A DNA stretch of 64,000 nucleotides from Paracamarosporium sp. OC-R06-R3 (lineage: Eukaryota; Ascomycota; Dothideomycetes; Pleosporales; Didymosphaeriaceae), in NCBI GenBank assembly GCA_019828545.1, contig JACVRA010000073.1, forward strand, positions 62,001 through 126,000, given 5' to 3'. Of the stretch, positions 1-10,543 are shown piece after piece. The translations under genes were made by a program, and so were the position numbers. Positions within the stretch are counted from its first letter, which is position 1; each line of letters starts with the position of its first letter. The notes beneath the pieces were generated by a model. That model did not search any database. It was not told the origin of the DNA and saw only the letters and a program-made list of their open reading frames with translations.

Positions 1-160
1 ACGAGATAAACCGGGATACACCCCAGGCATGCCACCCTCTCGCCTCAGAAACCGAAGAAGAGGGAACAGCAAACGGAAAAGGAAAAGGAAAAGGAAAAGG
101 GGGTATCCACCTCGGCATCCCTCAGAAGACATGACTCCAACGCACATCGACACCGTCTAT

Positions 161-1861
161 CTATCTATCCGCCTTCCTCCCTGCGCCCCCACCCTCCCTC
201 TTCCTCCGCCTCCTCTTCCTCTCATTCTCAGCCAGAAACTCCCTCGTGATGAAATCCCCCTTGAGTCCAAACACAGCGAACCGCCGCTCATCCTCCAGCA
301 GCATCTCCTCCGTCGGCTGGCCCTCCCTCGCGTAGCTATTATCGTCCCTGAGCGCCTGCACCAAGTACTCGTCATCCAGGCGCGTTAGGATATCCGGGAG
401 TGCGACGCCGAAGGGCGGGGCGTCTGCGCTGCGTGTGGAGCGCGAATTGGGGTTCGGCTTGGTGTTGCTGAGGGAGGCGGGACGCTGGCCTTTTGCGTAG
501 AAGGATTTGAATTTCGAGGCTTTTTCTTGGGCGGGGGTCCACGAGAGGATGAAGCCGTGGGGGCGCGGTGGCCGGCGCGGTTTCGGGGGGGAGGTGTCTT
601 TTGGGTGGGGAGAGGGGCGGGATGGGTCTTTTGTTTTGCGTGGGCGTTTGGGTTTTGGTTCTGGGTGTGTTAGTTTTTGTGATTTGGATTGCTTTTGGTG
701 GGAAAAGAGTACGTACGGTCGTCTTCGGAGGAGGATTCCGAGGAGGAAGATGCGGTTTCTCTCTCTCGAGCGCGCTTTGCTTTCTCTTTTCTTCGCTTCT
801 CGAGCTCGACTTCTCTCAGCGCGTCTTGCTTTGCCAGCGCGGTTCGTAGCTCTCTAATGAAGTGCCTACGCTTCGCCTGCCAGTCATCCCGCTCGCTCTT
901 GTCGATGACAAACACCTTGTGCCAGTCTTCTCCTTCCAGTTCCTCCAACACGGGCTGGGCCTTGGACATTTTGTACTGTAGATTGTCTCTCTCGCGATTG
1001 CGCGACTTCCTCTCTCCACCCTCATGCTTGTTATGTACCTTGGTGTAGACGCTGTCCGCGAGCGGGTCTTCGGTTGCAGGGAAGGCGTTTGTATACGGGG
1101 TATAGTCGAACGGCGCGCGCGGCTTGTAGGTGTGACTGGGGCTCGGAAGTTGCCTGGCGGCACGCGCGTCTGCTGTAGCTCTCCTGATCTCTTCAAGCTG
1201 AGCATGTGTGAGCGGTTCGTCCATGACGGATATCTGGTCGTCGCCAGAAAGACCTTCACGCCGTTAGCTCAGTCCAACATCAAGCCCTGCCATACGTACT
1301 GTTCTCTGTGTTCTCCCCGTCCTCCCAGTTCGCTATGATGGCGTCATAGTCTTCGAAGATCTCTGCAAGCTCGCTGGCTTTCCTCACAGGGTTCTTACTT
1401 CTCAGGCTCTTCTTGTCGACCATGGCGGAAGGTGTCTGCTCGTGCGGCGCATCGACGGGCTTGGGCGTCGACGCACCGGAAGGCACATCGTCCACATAAA
1501 CATGTAGGTTCTTTGTTGTACCGTTTGTCGAGCTGGGCAGCTTGTCGTGGGAGCGTCTTTGTTTAATCTTGGAAGGCGGTTGCGCATCGGGCGTGTCCAC
1601 CTCGGTGATGGAACGTTTTCGCGTGGCTGCACCGGCGGGCGACAGATGCTTTGTTGGTGTCACATTGGGCTTGTCGACGTCCGGCGAGGGCAGCGGGAGT
1701 GTCTTTGACAGGCGGCGCGTAAGGATAGGCGCTGGGGGCTGCTGGTGGGCGTGGGCGGCCGGCTTCGCGACCTCAGCGGGCGGCGGGGAGCGCGACCTGG
1801 TGTGCCTCGTGGATCTGCGGTCAGCAGCTGGCCGGATGAAGTTGGCCATTGCTTTGAGCAT
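161..1861 (-). CDS. SAS4-domain chromatin protein (something-about-silencing complex subunit 4-like)
   Basis: Three exons: 1861-1300, 1253-717 and 660-161, joined by introns of 46 and 56 bp with GTACGT donors and AG acceptors; both joins keep frame and give 532 residues. The N-terminal third is basic and low complexity (THTRSRSPPP region). The centre has the charged, helical SAS4-type block (DPLADSVYTKVHNKHEGGER, then a stretch ending in EDWHKVFVI), followed by Glu/Lys-rich coiled coil and Ser-rich acid. In yeast SAS4 is a subunit of the Sas2 histone H4-K16 acetyltransferase complex; a nuclear role is inferred from the family. The C-terminal exon carries conserved-looking PPFGVALPDILTRLDDEYLV. 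A start at the second Met (1849) is equally possible. Family assignment is from memory of the domain pattern. Confidence 0.72.
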
Positions 1862-4142
1862 TGTGCTGGTTCATAGTGCAAGCGATTACAGGCTATTGCG
1901 GGCTGCCATTGAGTGTCGCGAGCGGCTTGGGTGAAGGCAGTCGCGTTAGGGGCCTCGTCTGGGCTTGTATGCGACAGGCGAGCTCACGTCGAGCTGAGGA
2001 TGGGCTACCTCAGGATTCACGGTGCAATTGCGACGGGACAGCGCGCGACGGCCGTCTTCAGGTGTTGATGCTAGCCTTGATTATTATCGATATGGAAAAT
2101 AGTTTGAGAATTTCCGAGCACATAATGGCTGGTACGACGCCACGGTGAGACGCAGCCAATCCTCGCTCAGCCAAGGGTAGGCCCGCTACTTGGGCACCTC
2201 TCGAGCAAGACGTCATCGGCGCTGGAGCTGAGTCCGCAGAGTGAGGCAAAGAAAATGCATGTATAACAAATCGAACGGCAGCCGGGCATGTCGAGCAAGG
2301 TATGCGCAAGAAGGCGAACGGCCCAGCCGCAGTCCCACCGGTCGGTCTTGCTACGATGAGAGCGGACGACCGAGCAAAGAACCCACACTCGCCTTGCCAT
2401 GCTCATCTTAGTGCATATGAGAGACTGAATTTGCAGTCATCTCTCTGTAGTACGTGGAGCCGACACAGCAGCTCACCTGATGCTCGGATTGATGCCACTG
2501 ATAGCAGCAGCCGCTAGCACAAATCTGAAACGTAAGATAGCATGAAAGCGGAAAGTGGAGCAAAGGGTATTACGCTGGTATACTATGCACTCGAACAGTA
2601 TGTACAGAACGAACGGCTCAGTCGAACAGAAACTCCTTGAGGACCGGCGAGCCGGCAAACTCGGGGTTAAGAAGTATGCAGCTAAAAATACAATCAATCG
2701 ACATGCACTAGCGGCATGCATGGGGGACCTACTTGAGAAAGTGTGCAAGGCCAACCCTCCGCTTCTCCAGAAACTTCGAGCGGAAGCGCGCTGCGAAGGA
2801 TCAATATATGGACGTAGCCAGAAGAGGCAAGTGGGGTGAGATGGGACCGCGGATGCAGCTATGGGAAGTGTGGTGACCTACATACGACTGATTTTGGTGG
2901 CAATGGCGGCATGGAGCCCACCGAGTGGGGGAATGTCTTGACCAGCTTCTGCCGCAGGTCGTCGAAGTCCGAGTATCTGGAGGGTCAGCGGTTTCACGCT
3001 GGCAGAGCCACTGTGTCGAGAGCACACCTCTTGTTAATCTTCATGGGACCCCCCTAGGGCGAGTTAGCCGTCGGTCCAGATGCGGTGCAGGGTTGGGGCA
3101 ACAGACATTTAGTGTGTCGACGGTTATATTCCACACAACATAAGCGCCCAGAGCAGGCGTGGTGCCGCTCCCAACGACGACGTAATCGTCGATGGTTACA
3201 TGGCGAGCCCAGAGGGCCTTGCACTGCTCGGAGCCCTCATCGGTGTGGTCCTCGAGGCGGATGGGGCTGGGACGGGCGTCTGCCGAGGTGCAGCTCAGGC
3301 GACTGTCGTTGCGCTCGTGCCGCTGCCAGTAGGGCGGAACTATGGAGCTGCGCTCTGGGCGGGCAGTGGCAGTGGCGGGCAGGAGATGGCCGGCATCTGC
3401 TGCATCACGGGACTCCATGCACTCGACGTGTGCTTCTATCGATAGCGGGACGGGTGGAGGAGGTGGAAGAAAACGACAAGCCTGATATTGGCGATCCCAG
3501 GACGCGATCCGTCCGCGAACCCTGACTTATTGAAGCCAGCAGTGGCGCGCCCTGAGTGGCCCGTCGGCCGAACAGCCCACGGCTGCTCCACACCATCCCT
3601 GCGCCGTTTCTGCCACCTCCAATGCTCGTCGTCTCCCCACGGCGTACAGGACGCAAGATGCAGCTCCGTGGCCTCTCACCGCGTCTGCACGCCGCCCCCC
3701 TCAGCTGTTAGCTGCGCATCATGGTTTCGGATCCAAGCCTGGTCTTGAGTCTGGCCGCGGAGGCGGCGCCGAGCTAGCCCTCTGCATCTATCCAATGCAG
3801 TGCGGGTCCGTGCCAGAGGGTAGGTGCGTCCGACGCTCCTTCTTTATCAATTGCTGCTCTCCCCGGAGCCCATCTCTCCTCTCTCCTCACGTCCTCCGTC
3901 ACTCGCTCTGGGAGATTCGCAGCTTTTGAGATACTTTTGTTTTCTTGCTACACATATTCTTGAGCAACAGCACTTTCGCTTAAACTATCTACTTGTAATA
4001 CCTATCGTCTCGCCTGCCCCCAACGAACCGTAAGTGCATTCCGGGCCCGTCAACAACTTTTGGCCCTTCGGCTGTGGCTCAAAGAAATATAACTCTGACT
4101 CTTCCACTGCAGTCTTCCAAAAACACACACCCCGCAGTCAAC
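1862..4142. other. intergenic region, no supported gene
   Basis: This spacer of about 2.3 kb separates the divergent SAS4-like gene and the DUF7707 gene. Open frames exist on both strands, for example at 3041-3418 (-) and 3085-3525 (+), but they overlap each other, are Arg/Gly/Pro biased as expected for GC-rich non-coding DNA, and have no recognisable domain. The last 300 bp before the DUF7707 gene are pyrimidine-rich, as expected of a fungal core promoter and leader. Confidence 0.5.
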
Positions 4143-4958
4143 ATGCGCTCAACCTTCGCCTTCGGCTTGCTCGCCCTTGCTGGCTTCTCGGCCGCCCAGG
4201 AACAGTACAGCATCGACCCCGACACCGTCGCCACCTCTACCAGGGACTACTGGTGTGACCAGCAGAAGGCATCATGCCCGCAAATCTGCCTGCAACAGCC
4301 CGGTGTCTCGAGCATGAACACCGTTAGCAACGACTGTGACGCGGTACGTACTTTCCTAAGCTCAAGTTGGTTCTTATAGCAGCAAGCTGAGCAACCACGA
4401 TGAGATGAATACCTATCATGCCTACAAATCAACAGCATGGAAAGGTATCCTGGCACTCGTCACGGATTGCTTGCTTGCTTGCAGATTCTAGCTTCTGCCA
4501 ATCACCTCTTCTGATTGTAAGCTAATTCACATGTGCAGGACACCCTCGTAGCCACCTGCGTGTGCGACAACGGCATTGCTCCCAACCTCACCCAATACAC
4601 ACAGACCCTCCCCTACAACATCTGCCAACAGTGGGGAACAAACTGCGTCAACGACTGCGGCCTGGGCGAGAACGCCTGCGCAGATGCCTGCCGTGCCGAC
4701 CACCCCTGCGGAGCCCAGGACCCGTACAAGGGCAACGCCACCTCGACCTCATCCGGATCCTCGCACTCGGCGACGTCCAAGCCCAGCGGCAGCGGCAGCG
4801 ACAGCACGGCCTCGTCGACGGTCCCCGTCACTGGCTTCGCCGGCCAGACCTCCTCGCCCGATCAGCCCGGCGCTGCCTCTTCGCTCGTCGGCTTCGGCGC
4901 GAGCTACGGCCTGGCCGTCACCGTCGTCGGTATCTTCGTTTCGCTCACCCTCCTATGA
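4143..4958 (+). CDS. GPI-anchored Cys-rich secreted protein, DUF7707-type
   Basis: Two exons, 4143-4343 and 4539-4958, with a 195-bp intron (GTACGT donor, GCTAAT branch, TGCAG acceptor) give 206 residues. Residues 1-18 form a signal peptide ending at a GFSAAQ cleavage region. The mature part holds 12 cysteines, enough for six disulphides, in the pattern WC-SC-IC-DC-TCVC-IC-NC-DC-AC-AC-PC, with the family phrases CPQICLQQPGV and LPYNICQQWGTNC. A Ser/Thr/Gly-rich linker follows, then a hydrophobic tail (LAVTVVGIFVSLTLL) typical of GPI attachment. It is expected at the cell surface; the biochemical role of the family is unknown. The start is the first ATG after a CAAC context, just before the signal peptide. 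Confidence 0.85.
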
Positions 4959-5680
4959 GCCAAACCCTGCATTCCGCATACACACAATCGCCTCCAGGCG
5001 TGTCATGGCCTGAGAGGCGCTCTCTCTCTCTCTTGCACACACGGTTGTCATTTTATGCATAGCGCCTGGCACATTTGTCGCATTCCTGTCCTTTCCTCCA
5101 TTCAGCACATTATATACCCAATGGGTTTTCGTCGGTCCTTGCATGGTCCTACTCGGCCAAAAACTATCATTACACACTATTTACCGGATTTAATACCGCA
5201 TGAGCGAGAGCTTAGGACTCGCACTACTTTCTATTTGGCTGGCGGAAACGAGAGAAGCAGAGCAGGTGCAGGTGGTGGATTGGATACTTAGGTGGTTGAT
5301 TAGCTAGGATAGCGTAGCGTAGCGTGGGGAAGATTAATGGATGAAGAAGGAAAGCACGCGTCGTGCTGCTGTCGTGGAGCAGAGCATTCTCTTCCCCTTG
5401 ACAATCACTGTGCCGTGTTGTGTTGTTCCTCATCCTCCTGCATCGTAGTCGCCTCCCTGCCTCGCTCGTCGTCGGAGATTTCTTCCCCGTCTCGCACTAG
5501 CGACGCGGTAGGATCTCCCCCCTTGTCTCCCCAGGGTCTCACTCGAATCGAACGACCGTTATTTGCTTGTCGACGAGCACGGCATCCCTGTCTTATCGCC
5601 CTCGCTTTCTACATACGAGCGAAACCTGCCTGTTCGTATCCCGCGTCACGTGCTTGTGCGCATGCACACATGCACACACA
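4959..5680. other. 3' flank and gene-free spacer
   Basis: This stretch is the probable 3' UTR of the DUF7707 gene followed by non-coding DNA. Open frames crossing 5337-5897 are artefacts of the octamer microsatellite that follows. Confidence 0.5.
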
Positions 5681-5776
5681 TACACACATACACACATACA
5701 CACATACACACATACACACATACACACATACACACATACACACATACACACATACACACATACACACATACACATA
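5681..5776 (+). repeat. (TACACACA)n octanucleotide microsatellite
   Basis: Eleven uninterrupted copies of the octamer TACACACA run from 5681 to 5768, with a twelfth variant copy (TACACATA) to 5776. It is preceded by imperfect CA-rich sequence from about 5661 and followed by short CCAG and CTTGC runs. The tract is open in several frames on both strands, which explains the spurious IHTYTHTH-type and CVYVCMCV-type translations. It is likely to vary in length between strains. Confidence 0.97.
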
Positions 5777-7009
5777 TACGCCAGCCAGCCAGCCTTCCTA
5801 CCTTGCTTGCTTGCTTCCGCGCGCGTTGTGCTGTGTTGGGTCTGGGTTGTATTATGCTTTATTGTATCTAGAGTGGCTTTTTCGTGTCGTGTCGTGATGT
5901 CGTGGTGTCTGTCGTGGTATGTACATAGTGGTGTGTGGCGCGTGAGAGGCGCGTGAATGTACGGTGCGCGGTGGGTGGGTTTTCTTGGATAGGTGAGGGA
6001 GCGGGCAGTGCGCGCGGTTATGTGTGTTTTGCTTTTGACAAATTGGGTGTGGTGTGGTGTGCTGTCTGCATGATGTGAAGTGATGGGATGGAGTGCAGAG
6101 GGAGTGGTATAGGGAGACGAGAGAAGGGTGGGATGCGATAAGACCTTGAACTTGAAAATGTTGGCCTTCTTTCTGGAAGAGAGAGACAGATGAGTGCTTA
6201 CCTTTTTTTTTCTTTTTTCGTGGTGCGGGTGTTACGCTGGGTCTTTGCCTCTGTGTGCGGTTTTGTGTGTGGAAGGAAGGGAGTGAGTGAGGGAGGGAGA
6301 GGGATTAGGGTGGAGCTGTGTGTAATGCATAGGCAGAAAGGCAGGGGTTCGGCTTTGGATGTGTTGTAAGCCTTGGTTTGATGCGGGTATTTGGAGTTCG
6401 CCCAAGGGATGGATATGCGCCCTGTGCTGTGTGTGACAAGTGGCTGAGGGTGTAATTCAAGGAGGGATTGGGAGGGTGCATGACGTGGTTTTATTGTGGT
6501 CTGGATTTGTAATGCTGGAATAGAAATAGGTAAGACATAGACTAGAGGTAAGATGTGGGCTTGTCTATTTGTCGGAGTTAGGGATACGGAGGGACAGGCA
6601 CTAAGCGTCTACTATACGCGCATCCCTCCTTTTGACACCTTCGCTACTAATGCTCACTTACATGACATAGAAAGTAGAAGTGATTAGAACACGTACTTCA
6701 AGCGAGACAACACATGGACTTATATCTTTGTATGTGTTGTGTTGCGCTGTCAGCTTCTTCGCATCTGGCAAGCATAACGGATGGATTGTAAAAAATAGGT
6801 GATCTGGTTCATATTGCGTAACGCTTACCGCGTTTCTATCTAATTCTAAAAAGTAAATAACCTTGCTGATTACTATCCAGCTTACCCGCTCAGATTTTAC
6901 CGCCCACCAGATCAACGTACCTCTACAAAAAATCAGCAAAAGAAACGCGCTCGCGCTTTGCGAGCAGCGTCCAGAAACCATCCATGCTGATAGCACTTAG
7001 CAATGATTT
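5777..7009. other. gene-free, strongly G/T-skewed stretch
   Basis: From about 5820 to 6560 the + strand is very rich in G and T and poor in C, with many TGTG, GTGG and GGGA runs and a short T tract at 6202-6217. Codons are frequently interrupted and no domain is visible. Beyond 6600 composition returns to normal without a gene. Confidence 0.6.
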
Positions 7010-7119
7010 GCTGATTATACGGTTCGAACACGCGCCCTTAGGTTGACCCGGTAAGAGATGGTTAACCCGGGAATTGCAGTCAGTCAGACTCCCTGCAATT
7101 ACCACTAGGCCATCTCAGC
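7010..7119 (-). other. tRNA-like structured element with A-box and B-box matches
   Basis: Read on the minus strand, the element has a good RNA polymerase III A-box (TGGCCTAGTGG, 7112-7102) and a B-box-like GTGTTCGAACC (7031-7021). Ends pair as GCTGA/TCAGC. Inside, two nested perfect 7-bp arms occur: GAGATGG with CCATCTC (7116-7110 and 7061-7055) and ATTGCAG with CTGCAAT (7099-7093 and 7079-7073). The T-arm does not fold well and no anticodon loop is convincing, so it is better read as a degenerate tRNA or tRNA-derived element than as a working tRNA. Confidence 0.4.
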
Positions 7120-8727
7120 AGACATCAAGCTAAGAGCGGGTGTTCGATGATATTTGCCTCTTGAATGGTTTATATAGGCTATGAATATAAAGTGAATGAG
7201 GGTACGGGGTCTGGCGCAGGCAGGTGAAAGACAAACGGTGACGTGCTTGCCCACTGCAAACACGGATATTGCTGAGTGAGGAGTGATAATTGTCAACGAA
7301 GTGAAATAGAGACGTCGACTGTCCGTAGTGAGAGGCGGACGACATATTGACACGGTAAATCGTTGCGTTTTTTTAGCTGCCACAATACTGGTACCCTGAT
7401 ATCAGCATATAGCATCCTGCATCGATAGAGGATCGTATCTTGCGTTGCTCGTCGTAAGCTACGTAGCTTAGCCCTCCTTTTGTCAAACATATAAGGTCCT
7501 GGAGTTGTATTTTGAGAGCGTAAGACCGTCTTTGACCTTTGATGGGCCTGTGGGTGTGAATGAAAGAATAAGGATGTTATACACAAGGAATGTCTGTAGG
7601 AAGTCAGCGTACGCTTTCTCTTTTACCCGAGTCAAGCGCTAGGTCGATGTGGTGAATAGGTTTTGGGGACGGCCTTCGGCTCAAGATGTGAAGCACGACG
7701 TTAGATGCTTGTTTTTGCTACCCAGAACATTAGTCCCACAGAAGAACACCAGGAGTCGAGACAATCTGGTAATTACCAAACAGGAGACGTCTGTACTTCT
7801 CATCTGCATTGGAAAAATAGATGTAGTTCCACAATCGAGTCCGGGGCCGGAAGAGCTTTGCTACCTGCGTTGAGACCCAAAACAGATCGCCGTGGGCGAT
7901 TGTCCTGGCACAACGGTAATTCAGTGCGGTTCAGCAGAAGCCTGCAACTGGTTTGCCTTTTTTTTAGAAGATACTAGTACATCGTGCTGCATAGACACGA
8001 GATAGGAGCCGAATGGTGCTTGCCTAGGTCTACGAGACTGCTGTACGTAGAGCTGAGTACGCATGGGCACTCTCTGATAACTCTATACGACGAGAAAGTG
8101 ATGCCGTACAAAGTTTTTGGAGATTACTTGCTAGATTTAGATGTTCTTCATATCGGGCAATCGACTTCCAGGCTTCTACCACGTGGATGGGTACGGCTTT
8201 TCGATCGCCGAGATTGCTCGCGTCGAGAAAGATTTGCCGAAGCTCCAAACTTAGACGATAGAGGTGATACAAAGAAACAACCCAACGGCATGTGATGATA
8301 GGCGGTGGGCGGAATGCGGATGCTGGGACTTCGGGTGAAGAAGCCTCTGAATTCTGGATCATTCACAGAGGTTTGGAGTGCCAAGCCGCTAGAGCCGATT
8401 TGTCGGTCCCTGTCACACTTTGGTAACTTGTTGCATTAACGTCCATTATCACTGACATCACAATCATCAGGATGCCTTGTACACGTAAGAGCTCTTTCTG
8501 CATGTAGGACACTAGTGGAAGCTGGGTGCATGCTTCTATGAACCCTTCTATTCCCCAGGCCCTGCTGATCACGTCGGCCAGGCGCACATTGCATGCCTAA
8601 GTCATAAAAATCGCAAATGAAGTCCCCTAGACCCTGGCCGTCTGTGAAACGGCGGGAGCGTTTTCTGCATGGTCGGCTTTACATTTGCGAACCTTCGATC
8701 ACAGGTCGCGACTACAATTCCCCAAAT
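7120..8727. other. gene-free spacer
   Basis: Only short, mutually overlapping frames are present on both strands and none has a recognisable domain or plausible splice partners. No repeat structure was noticed. Confidence 0.45.
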
Positions 8728-9032
8728 TCAGAGAGAAATTTGTTCTATTAGACCAATAGTTATCTTGCCCAGAAACCAAGAGTCCTTGCCGATGACTTGT
8801 TGGCCATAGACGTTGCCACGGTTATTTGGCCGCCACCTCTCGGCAATCTCAACACTGCCGGCAGAGCAACCTGGTGTAACCACAACATAGATGAACTGAG
8901 CAGGGGTCGACCAAGATAGGGTTGGAGAAGTGTCCAAACCAAGATCAAGTGCGGGGAAGGGCTGGAATATATTGTGATGCACTTTACTGATACGGACGTT
9001 GGTTGGACCTGCAAGATCCGAATTGATGGACT
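8728..9032 (-). pseudogene. orphan protein-like coding fragment, no start codon
   Basis: On the minus strand a frame of about 100 codons is open from roughly 9032 to the TGA at 8728. It reads like real protein, with balanced composition and phrases such as SWSTPAQFIYVVVTPGCSAG and GNVYGQQVIGKDSWFLGK. It has no ATG, and stop codons lie directly upstream just before an AG that could have been an acceptor. No upstream exon could be found before the DUF1996 gene starts on the other strand. I do not recognise the family. It could be a 3' exon remnant of a lost gene or an exon of a gene I failed to assemble. Confidence 0.35.
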
Positions 9033-9182
9033 ATCATCATGGGTACCGACGACTGATACGGCATGTTCTGAGAGTCGAAAAACGTAGAGGAATTAAAACG
9101 TGCATATATATGTTTGTTCAGACAGCGTGACGACCGATGTTAGGTCTTCTTTGAAAGCATCGCAAAAATCCATCCTGCAGTG

Positions 9183-10543
9183 ATGAAGTGGCTCTCTCTT
9201 TCACTCGCCCTCGCGGCGCCCTCCTGGGCATACATTCGATTTGGATGCGCAACGCTATCAGTACAGCGCCTGGATCCTGTTGTTGAGGTCTGCTCCGCAT
9301 GGAAACTAGCCTTGACAGTATTGTTGACCTATTGCAGCCAGGCAGAGTTCCTTCGGCCCACTTACATCAGGTAAGCTACCCAAGCTTATGATATCTTCGA
9401 GACAGATACTCATAGTCTTCTCTTGATCTAGATTGTAGGAGGCAATGCTTTCAATGCCACCATGAGTGGTGACATTGGTGCAAAGGCTACTTGTACGACA
9501 TGTTCATTCTCTGAAGACTTCAGGTATGTTATCGGCCATAGGGGGATAGCAACTGGTACTAACCGTACACAGTAACTACTGGACCGCCGTCTTGTACTTC
9601 AAAGCAAGGAACGGCACCTATAAGCGCGTGCCACAGTACCCCAATGCACTCTTGGGCTCGTTGACTGGTGGCATGACCATCTACTACCTGCAGCAAGACT
9701 TCAACTCGAACGGCAAGACCAAGATCACATCTTTCAAGCCAGTTAGACTATACCACCTTGATCCTGGCATGAGGAAGTGCTGACAATTGGTAGGGCTTCC
9801 GTATGACTGTTGGCAGCCCAACTACAGCCTCAGGCTCCAACCCAGGTCTACGTTATACCTGCCTGAAAGACATCATGACAAGAGGTAGCGAGACGAACGA
9901 CTTTCCAAAGCAGCCATGTCCAGCTGGTATCATGGCAATTCACCATTTTCCATCTTGCTGGGATGGAAAAAACCTCGATAGTGAGTCGTTTTACACATCT
10001 TCTGCGTGTAGTGGCAGGGGGCAGACACACCGGACGTCGGACGATAGGAGGATAAGCATAGTCAACAACATAGCACACACTAACCTTCTCAGGCCCCAAC
10101 CATCAGGATCATATGTATAACACCGTCAAAGGCGCTTTCCAGAATGCCGGGGCCTGCCCGTCGTCCCACCCCGTCCGGATGCCGCAGGTCGCTTACGAGA
10201 CTATGTGGAATACGACAGCCTTCAACGACAAATCGATCTGGCCAGCTGATGGGTCTCAACCGTTCGTCTGGAGCTTTGATGATAGCCGCGGCTACGGAAC
10301 GCACGGCGACTATTTGTTCGGATGGAAGGGTGATGCGCTGCAGAGAGCTATGGACTCTACAAGCTTAGTCAGCAACAACCTGAAGACGCAAAGCGTTGCA
10401 GAAGCAAACAAGTGTACCATCAAGGGCACTGTGAATGAGGATATCGATGGATGTAAGTTGTTCGCCGATTTGCTTTGGGAGCAAGTATGCTGATTTGTGC
10501 TTGCACAGGGCTCGATCACCTTCCGGGCGCTATGCCAATGTGA
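9183..10543 (+). CDS. secreted DUF1996-domain protein
   Basis: Seven exons (9183-9287, 9338-9370, 9432-9523, 9573-9741, 9794-9980, 10093-10452, 10509-10543) give 326 residues, with every junction in frame. Residues 1-17 are a signal peptide (MKWLSLSLALAAPSWA). The DUF1996 signature follows: RLDPVVEPG, then SAHLHQIVGGNAFN across exon joins, then CTTCSFSEDFSNYWTAVLYF, a GFRM motif at the fourth intron, FPSCWDGKNLDSPNHQDHM, CPSSHPVRMPQ and GYGTHGDYLFGW. The family is extracellular and found in biomass-degrading fungi; its activity is not established. The fourth intron has an unusual GTTAGA donor, but it restores GFRM exactly where the family has it. The protein ends shortly after GWLDHLPGAMPM. 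Tandem SYGGRG motifs lie about 280 bp downstream. Confidence 0.88.

Noticed and set aside
3041..3525. Overlapping frames of 125 (-) and 146 (+) codons
   Set aside because: GC-rich promoter-side DNA; both translations are low-complexity Arg/Gly/Pro and mutually exclusive.
5681..5776. CRISPR-like periodic repeat
   Set aside because: The repeat is an uninterrupted microsatellite without spacers, in a eukaryotic genome.
5337..5956. Three overlapping open frames of 100-186 codons
   Set aside because: They exist because the TACACACA octamer is open in every frame; translations are His/Thr/Tyr repeats with no domain or splice structure.
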